From Nitrospira sp. (GTDB taxonomy: Bacteria; Nitrospirota; Nitrospiria; Nitrospirales; Nitrospiraceae), in NCBI GenBank assembly GCA_005116945.1, contig SWDH01000026.1, positions 68,197 to 101,018 of the forward strand: a DNA stretch of 32,822 bases. Direction: 5' to 3'. The notes under the pieces were generated by a model, which was given only the letters and a program-made list of their open reading frames with translations, made no database searches and was not told where the DNA came from. Below, piece by piece: positions 1 to 9,740 of this stretch. How positions within the stretch are numbered: position 1 is the first letter of the stretch; the number at the start of each line of letters is the position of its first letter. Position numbers and translations under genes: made by a program.

Positions 1-1006
1 ATCTCCCGATCATCTCTTCAGCGCCAAGCCCCATCAGAAAACTCATTTGGTTCGTAAACCCTGTCACGTGAAGTCCTTGCGTCTCCCCAACAGAAGCCAG
101 ACTCGAAAAATCTACGTGGGCGGTCATATCCTGTTCGCCGACGCGAATAAATGGATCGTCGTTCGCCTGCTGTCTGAAATAGCAAAGGAACGTGCCGTCC
201 TTGCGTTCAGACCCATAGAGATCCTGGGCTGTATGGCCATAGTCGACGGTCAAGACAAATCCACGACCCATCCGCCGCCCCACCTGCTCCATCCAGTCCA
301 CTGCGAGGAGATTGACTTCGGTGCTGTAGCCTTCCGGCCATACAGTATTCAGACGCTGGAGATAGTGAGCAAGCGCGGCCGTGGACAACGGCTTGAGGCA
401 TTCCACAAAGCGGCCATCTCGATAGTCAACATAGAGCTCTTCGGTCCGTCCGTCCTTGACTCGAACCCGATGCACCGGAAAGGCATCGATCAACTCATTG
501 CTGAAGAGTAAACCGGTCACGCACTGTGGGGCCAGTCGATCGAGATCGTCCATCCACGTGACAAGGCCAGCCTTGCCGAGCCATGGAGCCAAGTTCTGGC
601 GCTGGAGGTTCCGCATCACCGGGCTCCGCTCGATCAGGACATAGCGGACGCGCGATGCAAAGTCATCTTGACCTGCATGGATCGCCGCAAGGCAATCTCG
701 GGCTAATAAGCCTTTACCGGCACCCATTTCAACGATCGTGAAAGAAGCGGGACAACCCAATACGTCATCCATTTGTCTGGCTTGCCCGGCAATCGCGCGG
801 CCAAGAATGGGATGGACGTCGGAGCTGGTGTAAAAATCGCCGGACCAGCCGATACGCTCATGCTCAACGCTGTCCGATTGGCGCATGTAATAGCCGCATA
901 GAGGATGATAGAGCGCCAGCTCCATGAAGCGGACAAAGGGGATGGGTCCGTTTCTGGTAATTTCTGACGAAATGGCAGCAACGAGTTCAGGATACCCGCT
1001 TGTCAC
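1..1006 (-). CDS. SAM-dependent methyltransferase, MidA/NDUFAF7 family (DUF185, COG1565), partial
   Basis: The reading frame is open from a GTG at 1006 to the left edge, giving about 335 residues; the family is usually near 390, so the C-terminus lies outside the window. The GTG follows a GAGGAG ribosome site at about 8 nt. The N-terminus reads GPIPFVRFMELALYHP then GYY, the hallmark opening of this family, followed by GDFYTSSDVHP and a class I SAM-binding loop (VEMGAGKGLLARD). A SNELIDAFPVHRV block is also typical. Mitochondrial NDUFAF7 dimethylates an arginine of complex I; the bacterial substrate is unknown. No partner gene is visible on the left. It is divergent from the PagL-like gene. 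Family assignment is strong; function in this organism is inference. Confidence 0.85.
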   Translation of the reverse strand, partial: MTSGYPELVAAISSEITRNGPIPFVRFMELALYHPLCGYYMRQSDSVEHERIGWSGDFYTSSDVHPILGRAIAGQARQMDDVLGCPASFTIVEMGAGKGLLARDCLAAIHAGQDDFASRVRYVLIERSPVMRNLQRQNLAPWLGKAGLVTWMDDLDRLAPQCVTGLLFSNELIDAFPVHRVRVKDGRTEELYVDYRDGRFVECLKPLSTAALAHYLQRLNTVWPEGYSTEVNLLAVDWMEQVGRRMGRGFVLTVDYGHTAQDLYGSERKDGTFLCYFRQQANDDPFIRVGEQDMTAHVDFSSLASVGETQGLHVTGFTNQMSFLMGLGAEEMIGR

Positions 1007-1427
1007 AACCCACTCCTCTTAATTTCCTTCTCTGAATACCCCCCCACAGCTTCCGGCAAAGCACTCCATCCCATCGACAACACAAGAGAAGTGACGCCAA
1101 TGGCTGAGGAGACACCCCACCCCTCCCTCTCGAAGGGTCAACACGAGACTAAAAGTGGCGTAGATTAGCCTCGGAATCGTTGCTAAGTCAAGGCGGAGAG
1201 TATTGGAAATTCAGGCAAATATCCCAATTCAAGAAACCCACTATTCGCCTGAAATATTTCTGCTTATTAGATGAGACGCAGGGAGACGGTACCGTACTCT
1301 TGCCGCTGGGGGGTATATAAGATGATGGAACCGTGTATACGTATTGTGCGATGTATCTCTGTGGACAGCACAGTGGCAGAGGTTCAATCATCGGATGACT
1401 CAGCATACGATGCAAAGGGATGAGGCC
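1007..1427. other. intergenic region between divergent genes
   Basis: This 421-bp gap separates the divergent methyltransferase and PagL-like genes and should hold both promoters. A TATATAAG stretch at 1314-1321 resembles a -10 box for the rightward gene, but no good -35 stands 16-18 bp upstream. An open frame runs through part of it as an upstream extension of the PagL-like gene (from a TTG at 1344), but it has no ribosome site or signal-peptide character. I see no repeat or RNA gene here. Confidence 0.4.
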
Positions 1428-2153
1428 ATGCAAATGCACTTCAAAGTCCGGCCCCGCCGGTGGGGCAATGCTCGCGCTGGCCTGAGCCAGACGCACGGTC
1501 TACGAAGGAGGGTCGCATGGCTTCGCGCTCTTGGGTTCGCGGCGGTGCTCTTCACAGTCTCGATCGAATGGAGCGCGTCGTTCTGCTGGGCGGAATCCGA
1601 GACACGATTACCGGACGCGCGAGACATTCTCAAGCGCGGGACCATTGAGGTGGGTGGGGCTGTAGGATTCTGGCAAGTGTTGAACTTTCCGTTTCACCAA
1701 GAACCTTCGACGAATCGTAGCGCGGTATTCATCCGGCCGAGGATCGGAATGGTAGTAACGGATGAAATACAGGCGGGTCTACTGACCGGAAATCTCGAGG
1801 TGCTTGCGGAACCGTTCTTCGCCCTATTTACACAACCGTTTTCGGCGGAGGCGGCAGGAGGCGCCTTGGTCTTCAAGTATAACTTCCTGTCGTTCGGGCG
1901 GTGGATACCCTTCTGGGATGCCGGGGTCGGAATGCTCTGGACCAATCTCGCTCCCCGCATTCCAGAGCAAAGCACACCCCTCAACCTACTCATCGAGACC
2001 GGGCCAGGAGTCCAATACTTCATGACGGAACAGACGGCTCTGACTTTCGGGGTTCGATACAGCCATATTTCGAATGCGGAGACAGGTCAACGAAACACTG
2101 GCCTCAACGCCGTACTTCCTTATGTGGGGCTGTCTTGGTTCCTGCCGAGGTAA
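1428..2153 (+). CDS. PagL-like lipid A 3-O-deacylase / acyloxyacyl hydrolase family outer-membrane protein
   Basis: This predicts a 241-residue secreted beta-barrel. An in-frame TTG at 1344 would give 269 residues, but the ATG at 1428 follows an AGGGATGAGG ribosome site. A long basic leader with a hydrophobic stretch ends in a likely signal cleavage near SFCWA-ES. The C-terminal RYSHISNAETGQRN followed by TGLN matches the PagL-type active-site strand, in which the His and Ser of H-x-S-N (about H213 and S215) form the catalytic dyad; an Asn/Gly-rich stretch and terminal aromatic strand (VGLSWF) follow. PagL removes the 3-O acyl chain of lipid A in the outer membrane. The catalytic acid cannot be placed with certainty. 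The gene stands alone and converges on vapC across a repeat element. Confidence 0.72.
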   Translation: MQMHFKVRPRRWGNARAGLSQTHGLRRRVAWLRALGFAAVLFTVSIEWSASFCWAESETRLPDARDILKRGTIEVGGAVGFWQVLNFPFHQEPSTNRSAVFIRPRIGMVVTDEIQAGLLTGNLEVLAEPFFALFTQPFSAEAAGGALVFKYNFLSFGRWIPFWDAGVGMLWTNLAPRIPEQSTPLNLLIETGPGVQYFMTEQTALTFGVRYSHISNAETGQRNTGLNAVLPYVGLSWFLPR

Positions 2154-2240
2154 CGCAAGCGACGAACCGTCATGCATCATGCGGGCTAGGCGCTCGCCAT
2201 GGCGTCTGCCAGCAAGGGTTTACCCCTTTACACCTCACTC

Positions 2241-2444
2241 AGGATCGCTTCGCCATTCTCTCGACCTGCGCGGCAATTCGGGCACCGTTCTGTCGAACCA
2301 CTGCGGCTCGCCCTTGGCGAGTGATGCCGATGTCCGAAGTTCCGTCCCGCAACGCGTAGGACGGAACAAGTTTCGACGCCAAGCAGCTGTGAGATCTAGA
2401 ACGGTCGAATTGACGCGTGAGAGAGAGACGGGCGCAGCGATCCT
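2241..2444. repeat. ~204-bp inverted-repeat-ended intergenic element, copy 1
   Basis: The ends AGGATCGCTTCGCC (2241-2254) and GGCGCAGCGATCCT (2431-2444) are inverted repeats with one mismatch in 14. Inside are two hairpins: CTCGCC-CTT-GGCGAG (2307-2321) and GTTCCGTCC, 11-nt loop, GGACGGAAC (2339-2367). Positions 2307-2375 are identical over 69 bp to copy 2 at 4043-4111. The element lies between convergent genes and ends 3 nt before the vapC stop codon. It could be a MITE-like non-autonomous mobile element or a bidirectional terminator/structured RNA. No transposase is present and no clear target-site duplication is seen (a TACACC occurs on both sides but at unequal distance). Confidence 0.85.
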
Positions 2445-2447
2445 TCT

Positions 2448-2846
2448 CTACACCCAATTTTCCAGCCGCAGACCCGGTACGCGCTGAAACTCTCGCAGGT
2501 TGTTCGTGACAAGACGAACCCCCAGGCTCAGAGCATGGGCGGCAATGAGCAGGTCCATCGAGCCGATGGGGGAGCCCTTCTGTTCGAGGAGAGCGCGTAG
2601 TCGGCCGTAAGATAGGGCTGCGTCTTGGTCGAATGCGGCGAGATCGAGCGGAGCGAGAAACTGCTCCAGTGCGAGGCGGTTCTTGGTCGTATGCCGGCTC
2701 TTGTTCACGCCGTAGGCCAGTTCGGCGACCGTGATGCTGGAGACGCCGATGTCTCCGACCGGGTGGGAAAGAAACCGGTCGATGACGGTGGGCGGACGCT
2801 GCTTGATGAGGTAGATGCAGATATTGGTATCCAGCATCACCTTCAT
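2448..2846 (-). CDS. vapC: VapC-type PIN-domain ribonuclease toxin
   Basis: This is a 132-residue PIN-domain protein. The start at MKVMLDTN (2846) is chosen because its ATG overlaps the vapB stop codon as ATGA, which implies translational coupling; a longer in-frame extension to 2945 lies inside vapB. The acidic catalytic residues are visible: D6 in LDTN, E42 in VAELAYGV, D98 in SMDLLIAAHA, and the C-terminal VTNNLREF block. VapC toxins cut RNA (tRNA or rRNA sites) when freed from the antitoxin. The C-terminus LENWV is usual for the group. The gene appears intact, follows vapB in a two-gene operon, and ends just before repeat element copy 1. Confidence 0.93.
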   Translation of the reverse strand: MKVMLDTNICIYLIKQRPPTVIDRFLSHPVGDIGVSSITVAELAYGVNKSRHTTKNRLALEQFLAPLDLAAFDQDAALSYGRLRALLEQKGSPIGSMDLLIAAHALSLGVRLVTNNLREFQRVPGLRLENWV

Positions 2847-3088
2847 GCGAAGGTCCGTTTCCGTTTCTGTTGGGGAGGCTGCGCTCGTCCTTCCTTCATG
2901 AAGTCGTCGGTGAACATCGAAAGGCTGTCCGTGAGCGGCTGCCACGTCTCCTTCTTGGGGCGAATGATGAGCGTATTGCCCCGGCGTTGAATCTCGACTT
3001 CATCGCCCTCCAACTGAAATTCGCGGGGGATTCGCACGGCTTGGCTGTTTCCGCTCATGAACAGTTTGGTCTTTTTTCGTGACGCCAT
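2843..3088 (-). CDS. vapB: VapB-type antitoxin with SpoVT-AbrB fold
   Basis: This 81-residue protein has the swapped-hairpin AbrB DNA-binding domain near residues 6-47: LFMSGNSQAVRIPREF, then EVEIQRRGNTLIIRP. The remaining C-terminal tail (PLTDSLSMFTDDFM and a basic end) would wrap and inhibit VapC. The ATG at 3088 is preceded by AAGGA at 7 nt. It directly precedes vapC with a 4-bp overlap. VapB proteins bind their own promoter as a complex with VapC; a palindrome over the -10 region upstream fits this autoregulation. A longer in-frame extension to 3196 crosses the promoter and is not a credible start. Confidence 0.92.
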   Translation of the reverse strand: MASRKKTKLFMSGNSQAVRIPREFQLEGDEVEIQRRGNTLIIRPKKETWQPLTDSLSMFTDDFMKEGRAQPPQQKRKRTFA

Positions 3089-3108
3089 GATGCTGTCCTT
3101 GTGTGGTG

Positions 3109-3153
3109 CCGATGTATATACACCATGATATACATCGGTGGTGCGCCTGTCAA
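3109..3153 (-). promoter_or_regulatory. vapBC promoter with palindromic operator
   Basis: On the minus strand a perfect TTGACA (3148-3153) and TATCAT (3125-3130) are separated by 17 bp, a strong sigma-70-type promoter. The -10 box lies inside a perfect 11-bp inverted repeat, CCGATGTATAT (3109-3119) and ATATACATCGG (3128-3138), with an 8-bp spacer. The layout, 20-65 bp before the vapB start, is that expected for VapBC autorepression. Confidence 0.8.
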
Positions 3154-3305
3154 TGGACGAGAAGGAGGGAATGAAGTCGGGATCGCGACGCCCCATTCGC
3201 TCTCGCCAGCAAATAGTGGAGTACGGGGAGATGAGTCCTGCCAGATCCGGGCGATTCCTTGCGCCATTCTCAATCCAGCGGTAACGTCAGGCTACCAAAG
3301 GAGAG

Positions 3306-3953
3306 ATGATGCTGAAGCGCATTCTGATTTTGCTGGTCCTTGCTCTAACCCAAACCGGATGTGACATTAACTATGGGGAGAACTTGCACCCCCTGGATCT
3401 CTGGAACCTGGAAGAGGTCCGTCCCCGGCTGGAGCGAGAGAAACGAGAGTTTCTGAAGATCGAGGACCTCCAAGTCGGAGGTGGAGCCATTGCCGCCTGG
3501 GGACGTCGACTGAAGGCCGAGATCGAAGTTCGGTATGCCGATGATGGAGCCACCATTTATAAAGGTCCCCTTGTCACCTATGTTGGCTTCAAGGGTCTGA
3601 TTCCCGACGATCTCCGTGATCGCTTTATGCTGGAATGGACTGGTCAAGCCGGGATTCAATTGGGGCTCAACGGCATGGCCATCGGAGGCAAACGACGTAT
3701 CACCATCGATAAAGAATTGGTCTGCGTTGGTCCCGATACCGGCTGCTATCTGCTTCGACCCGAGCGGCAGTTCGTCAACGAAATTGGCGTTAGCAAAAAG
3801 GCCTTGGTTGTCGAGGCCACTCTGACTGAATCCTGTGCTCCCGTCCGTTTTCGCTGGCGTGCCGGGAGTAGTTTCACCTTGGTTGATGTAAGTGCCGGCT
3901 GTCGCACCAAGAGTGAACCCAAAGCCGGCGGAGCCGACTGGCGTATTTACTAG
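3306..3953 (+). CDS. FKBP-like secreted lipoprotein
   Basis: This 214-215 residue protein starts at ATG 3306 or 3309; the AAAGGAG site at 3297-3303 is better spaced (5 nt) for 3309. The N-terminus is a lipoprotein signal with lipobox TQTGC, so the mature protein should be membrane-anchored on the periplasmic side. Around residues 70-140 are V-x-Y-x-D-D-G, a YKGPLVTYVG strand, LGLNGMAIGGKRR and ITI, resembling the FKBP-type peptidyl-prolyl isomerase core (GM-x-VGGKRR-x-xIP). The usual PPELAYG after the GGKRR strand is replaced by DKELVCVG with extra cysteines, so isomerase activity is uncertain. It converges on secA across repeat element copy 2. It could be a substrate-binding or folding helper lipoprotein. 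Confidence 0.6.
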   Translation: MMLKRILILLVLALTQTGCDINYGENLHPLDLWNLEEVRPRLEREKREFLKIEDLQVGGGAIAAWGRRLKAEIEVRYADDGATIYKGPLVTYVGFKGLIPDDLRDRFMLEWTGQAGIQLGLNGMAIGGKRRITIDKELVCVGPDTGCYLLRPERQFVNEIGVSKKALVVEATLTESCAPVRFRWRAGSSFTLVDVSAGCRTKSEPKAGGADWRIY

Positions 3954-3973
3954 CGAGTCCTTCCCACCCTCTA

Positions 3974-4181
3974 ACAGGCTCGCTGCGCCTTTTCTCGCGC
4001 CCTACGCGGCAATTCTGGCACCGTTCTGTCGCACCAATGCGTCTCGCCCTTGGCGAGTGATGCCGATGTCCGAAGTTCCGTCCCGCAACGCGTAGGACGG
4101 AACAAGTTTCGGCATTAAGCGGTGGTGCGACTAGAACGGCCGAATTGACGCGGGGGAGGGAGAGAGGCGCAGCGAGCCTGT
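3974..4181. repeat. ~208-bp inverted-repeat-ended intergenic element, copy 2
   Basis: The ends are a perfect 16-bp inverted repeat, ACAGGCTCGCTGCGCC (3974-3989) and GGCGCAGCGAGCCTGT (4166-4181). Both internal hairpins of copy 1 recur (GTTCCGTCC/GGACGGAAC and CTCGCC/GGCGAG) within a 69-bp identical block at 4043-4111. Compared with copy 1, an A-T pair in the terminal stem has become C-G on both arms, a compensatory change that supports the paired structure. It too lies between convergent genes and ends 1 nt before the secA stop codon. Confidence 0.87.
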
Positions 4182-4182
4182 C

Positions 4183-6912
<2,730 letters not shown>

Positions 6913-6920
6913 GATGCTGT

Positions 6921-6935
6921 CGTTCGGTACGAACG
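6921..6935 (-). promoter_or_regulatory. short palindrome just upstream of the secA start
   Basis: CGTTCG-GTA-CGAACG is a perfect 6-bp inverted repeat with a 3-nt centre, 9-23 nt before the secA ATG, where a ribosome site would normally be. It could be an operator or an mRNA hairpin that limits initiation. E. coli secA is translationally controlled by SecM, but no SecM-like gene is seen here. Function is a guess. Confidence 0.35.
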
Positions 6936-7082
6936 CCGATGTCTCCTGAAATATTTGCTGCAGTATACAATACCTTTTCCTTGAATCCTATAACAAGCAG
7001 CAGCTCAGACCTTCGATAATTTCATACTTAATCTCTCCTTACACCGTCAACCTTCTTCAGGCTTCCGCCCTGAGCAACCAGC

Positions 7083-7112
7083 TTGACAGGCCTAGTGAGT
7101 CTCCATTAGGAT
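7083..7112 (+). promoter_or_regulatory. candidate promoter for the TonB/mini-protein cluster
   Basis: A perfect TTGACA (7083-7088) is followed after 18 bp by TAGGAT (7107-7112), a 4-of-6 match to the -10 consensus, 29 bp before the first gene of the co-directional cluster. The spacing is acceptable for sigma-70. No metal-regulator box that I recognise overlaps it. Confidence 0.4.
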
Positions 7113-7141
7113 TCGCGGCAGATCATACTGGTCGTCTTCTG

Positions 7142-7447
7142 ATGAACCACACCGTCACCAAATTTCTGTCGATCCTCCTAGTACTCTGTGTCCTTTCCGT
7201 CGGCGGATTGGCACAGGCGCAGTCGGTCGAGCACGCCGGGCACCATGCCCAGCATCATGCTGCCACACATGGCACGTTGCTCTGCTCTTGGATGTGTGCT
7301 GCCGGGACGGTTCTCGATACGGCGGTCGTCACGTTTCAGACTGAACTCAGTCCGATTGCGCTTATCGCACCCTCCCATTTCGCGCAGCCCTCAATCGAGG
7401 CTTGCCTAACTTCTCCCAGCCGCGCCCCTCCATCTTTCTCTTTATAA
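7142..7447 (+). CDS. small secreted His-rich protein with C-x3-C and RAPP motifs (copy A)
   Basis: This 101-residue protein has a signal peptide (hydrophobic residues about 8-24, cleavage near AQAQS), a His cluster (H31, H34, H35, H38, H39, H43), then CSWMC (C48, C52), a variable middle and the C-terminal SRAPP near the end. Copies at 9269, 12874 and 19148 share the plan, so it is a real gene despite its size. The general plan recalls DUF2946-type exported proteins (His-rich, Cys pair, C-terminal RAPP/RGPP), but I cannot confirm family membership. His and Cys content suggests metal binding in the periplasm (inference). It is the first gene of the cluster, 118 bp before the beta-barrel gene. 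No strong ribosome site precedes the ATG. Confidence 0.68.
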   Translation: MNHTVTKFLSILLVLCVLSVGGLAQAQSVEHAGHHAQHHAATHGTLLCSWMCAAGTVLDTAVVTFQTELSPIALIAPSHFAQPSIEACLTSPSRAPPSFSL

Positions 7448-7565
7448 TCTTCGGTGTTCATCGGCTCGCAGCAGGGCCGTATCCATCTCTCATACGATCC
7501 ACTGAATGGGTTGTAGGGTAGGCGGGCAGGAACGATTCTTCTGGAGAGAAAGGACCAGCATCATT

Positions 7566-8672
7566 ATGGCAGGGAAACGGTTCATCATCGGGTTCATCCT
7601 GAGTCTTGCTCTCGTGGTTTTCTTATGGCCCGGTGCCCAGACCGCGCAGGCATCGTGCGGGGCGGTCAGTTGTTTTGTCGTGATCGGGTCTCAGCAACAA
7701 GTGCCTCAGGAAGGCATGTTGACGATCAACGGCATGTATAACTACACTCCCATGCGCTTGCTTAGTGGAACGACCGGTATTATCCCGGCAGCAGATCAGG
7801 CAAACCAGCGGTTGATCTTGGACCATCATAAAGAGGTCAGGACGATCACCCAAACCTATACGCTCGACATGAACTATGGGGTGACCGATCGATTTGCCGT
7901 TCAGGTGACCGTGCCGTATTTGAGGCGAAAGCACGGTCACATCGATGAAATCGGTGAGTCGACGGAGGAATTCGGTGAGCGAGCGGATTTTTTCGACAAC
8001 GGGATCGGCGACATGCGAGTCACGGCAAAGTATAATGTCTTGCCCACGCTGAGAAACTTGGTGGTTTTGGGTTTCGGTATGGATCTCCCGACCGGCGACA
8101 CGCGAGCCAGAGACAGCGGTAACCGTGTGCTAGAATCATCCGGACAACTGGGGCGTGGCCACGTCGGCTTGATCGGCTCGGTCTATCAGACCTATGAACT
8201 GATCCCGCATCGGTTGAATCAATTTGCCTATGGCAGCTATCGCCATACCTTCCGCAATCGGGACGGTTATCAATTCGGCGATGAGTTTCTCTTCAACTTC
8301 GGCGTCAATCTTGTCACCCTGCCTTGGCTGGTCGTGACCAATCAATTCAATTACCGCTACCTCGTGCATGACAATGTGCGGGCCAATCTACTACAGTCGG
8401 GGGCGCCGTTTTCCGGCGAGGAGCCTCTCGAGATCGACCCATTCGTCACCACGCGCCGAGTCTCCAGCACCGGCTCGACCTATTTTGCCTATACGCCTGG
8501 ATTCCAGATCAGCCTCGGCGAACTCGTGAGTTCTTCGTGGACGGATGCGACATCCGTCTATTTTTATACCCAGATTCCCATTGCGCGAGACGCGAATAAC
8601 AATCTTTCGCAGGGGACGAGTTTTATTTTTGGCATTACCAAGTCGTTTCAGCTGATCAAGCCGGCAGCCTGA
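7566..8672 (+). CDS. outer-membrane beta-barrel protein, transporter-like (MetA/phenol-degradation-like fold)
   Basis: This 368-residue protein has a signal peptide (FIIGFILSLALVVFLW, cleavage near AQASC) and then regular amphipathic beta strands, including YGVTDRFAVQVTVPYLRR, GIGDMRVTAKYNV and FGMDLPTGDTR. These resemble the transporter/MetA-pathway family of uncharacterised barrels. The mature N-terminus begins SCGAVSC, a Cys pair close to the cleavage site. The ATG at 7566 is chosen over an in-frame ATG at 7506 because the signal peptide starts there and an AAAGGA lies upstream. It is followed after 35 bp by a TlpA gene. It may form a pore or sensor for the uptake system, but its substrate cannot be read from the sequence. 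Confidence 0.72.
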   Translation: MAGKRFIIGFILSLALVVFLWPGAQTAQASCGAVSCFVVIGSQQQVPQEGMLTINGMYNYTPMRLLSGTTGIIPAADQANQRLILDHHKEVRTITQTYTLDMNYGVTDRFAVQVTVPYLRRKHGHIDEIGESTEEFGERADFFDNGIGDMRVTAKYNVLPTLRNLVVLGFGMDLPTGDTRARDSGNRVLESSGQLGRGHVGLIGSVYQTYELIPHRLNQFAYGSYRHTFRNRDGYQFGDEFLFNFGVNLVTLPWLVVTNQFNYRYLVHDNVRANLLQSGAPFSGEEPLEIDPFVTTRRVSSTGSTYFAYTPGFQISLGELVSSSWTDATSVYFYTQIPIARDANNNLSQGTSFIFGITKSFQLIKPAA

Positions 8673-8707
8673 ACCTATTGAAGCCGGTTGAGCGGAAGGA
8701 AGGGCAT

Positions 8708-9262
8708 ATGAAGAAGACGGCCAAAATCGCAGTGATGGGGCTGATGCTGGCAGCCTGCGCGTATAGCCCAGTGCTGGCGCCGTCGGTCTGGAGCATGGGT
8801 TCGCGAGTCCCGACGGTCGGGGTGCAAGCAGAGGACTTTCGGCTCACCGATCTGGCAGGCAAGGAACAGAGCCTAAGCCAGTATCGCGGCAAGATCGTGC
8901 TCCTGAACTTCTGGGCCACCTGGTGCAAGCCCTGCACGACCGAAATGCCGGCGATGCAAGCCAGCTTTGATAAGCTGCGCGATAAGGGCTTCGTGGTATT
9001 GGCCATCAATGAATTGGAAGATGAGGCCAGAGTGCGTGAGCATATCAAGCAATATGGCCATACATTCCCGGTCCTGATGGACCCCGACAACAAAGTGGCC
9101 AATCAATTCGGCGTGGTCGGATTACCTGTGAGCGTGTTCATCGATCAGGAGGGCCGCGTACAGGAATACATTAAAGGCGGGCTGCTCACCGAACAGAAGA
9201 TCGATGAAATCGTTGTACGGATTCAGAAGCAGGAACCGGTAAAAGCAGCGGCGCTGCGATAA
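8708..9262 (+). CDS. TlpA-type thioredoxin-fold lipoprotein (WCKPC)
   Basis: This 184-residue protein starts at the ATG at 8708, after a GGAAGGAAGG site. The leader holds a lipobox, LAAC with the Cys at 17, predicting a periplasm-facing lipoprotein. A thioredoxin/AhpC-TSA fold follows, with FRLTDLAGKEQSLSQYRGK, LLNFWATWCKPC (C73, C76) and the cis-proline loop VVGLPVSVFID. TlpA/ResA proteins reduce disulfides of exported proteins, for example in cytochrome c or copper-protein maturation. The next gene, 6 bp on, encodes a C-x3-C small protein, so that protein or the Cys-bearing barrel could be its substrate (inference). A second TlpA at 12329 sits in the same relation to another small protein. 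Confidence 0.9.
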   Translation: MKKTAKIAVMGLMLAACAYSPVLAPSVWSMGSRVPTVGVQAEDFRLTDLAGKEQSLSQYRGKIVLLNFWATWCKPCTTEMPAMQASFDKLRDKGFVVLAINELEDEARVREHIKQYGHTFPVLMDPDNKVANQFGVVGLPVSVFIDQEGRVQEYIKGGLLTEQKIDEIVVRIQKQEPVKAAALR

Positions 9263-9268
9263 CAGCCT

Positions 9269-9568
9269 ATGACTCATAAGATTCGACAATGTGTTGTTGG
9301 AGGGTTCGCGCTCTGGCTTGTGGCGCTCAGCGGGATCGTGTACCCGCAGCTCTCCGCCCACATCGGACAACATCAGCATCACAACGCGGCGACACACGCC
9401 ACTGCGCTCTGTTCATGGCTCTGCATCGCCGCCGACGCGGTCGAAGGCCCTTCGATCCAACTCGCTCCCGTTGAACAAGTCGCCCTCATAGAACTGGAAG
9501 TCTTCGAATCGCAGATCAGTCCGGTCCTCAATCTTCAGCCCCCTTCGCGGGCGCCTCCTCTCACGTAG
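9269..9568 (+). CDS. small secreted His-rich protein with C-x3-C and RAPP motifs (copy B)
   Basis: This 99-residue homologue of copy A has the same motif register: H31, H35, H37, H38, H43, then CSWLC at C48 and C52, with the shared core NAATHATALCSWLC. The N-terminus is a signal peptide (hydrophobic about 9-26). It ends PPSRAPPLT. It starts 6 bp after the TlpA stop codon, so co-translation is likely. The alignment of His and Cys with copy A at identical positions, while the rest of the protein differs, indicates selection on these residues. A role in periplasmic metal binding or as a TlpA thiol partner is inferred. The 172 bp to tonB hold no other convincing gene. Confidence 0.7.
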   Translation: MTHKIRQCVVGGFALWLVALSGIVYPQLSAHIGQHQHHNAATHATALCSWLCIAADAVEGPSIQLAPVEQVALIELEVFESQISPVLNLQPPSRAPPLT

Positions 9569-9740
9569 CACCCCTTCTTTTCTCATTTTCAGAGTGTATT
9601 GGTGACAATGGCCGCGACTCCTTCGGCCTTTGGCTCGACGGCTGTTGAAATAGCCGTTGACATGGTCTTCTCCAGGTCGATTGACGAAGAATGGCCGAGC
9701 GTAACGTTCAGCGAACATTCACATTCGTAGGAATCAGGTA

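Noticed and set aside
47-511. 154-residue plus-strand frame at the left edge
   Set aside because: Antisense to the MidA-type methyltransferase, which has recognisable motifs throughout.
1314-1321. TATATAAG as the promoter of the PagL-like gene
   Set aside because: No acceptable -35 at 16-18 bp upstream; left as a remark in the gap entry only.
2229-2456. TACACC on both sides of repeat copy 1 as a target-site duplication
   Set aside because: Distances to the element ends differ and copy 2 has no counterpart, so it may be chance.
3892-4095. Small protein ending RPWRVMPMSEVPSRNA, also encoded at the end of a frame in repeat copy 1
   Set aside because: The shared peptide is explained by the 69-bp identical repeat core; the frames upstream differ and have no ribosome site.
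9608-9730. 40-codon open frame (MAATPSAFGSTAVEIAVDMV...) between small protein B and tonB
   Set aside because: No ribosome site, no signal or known motif, and too short to separate from chance.
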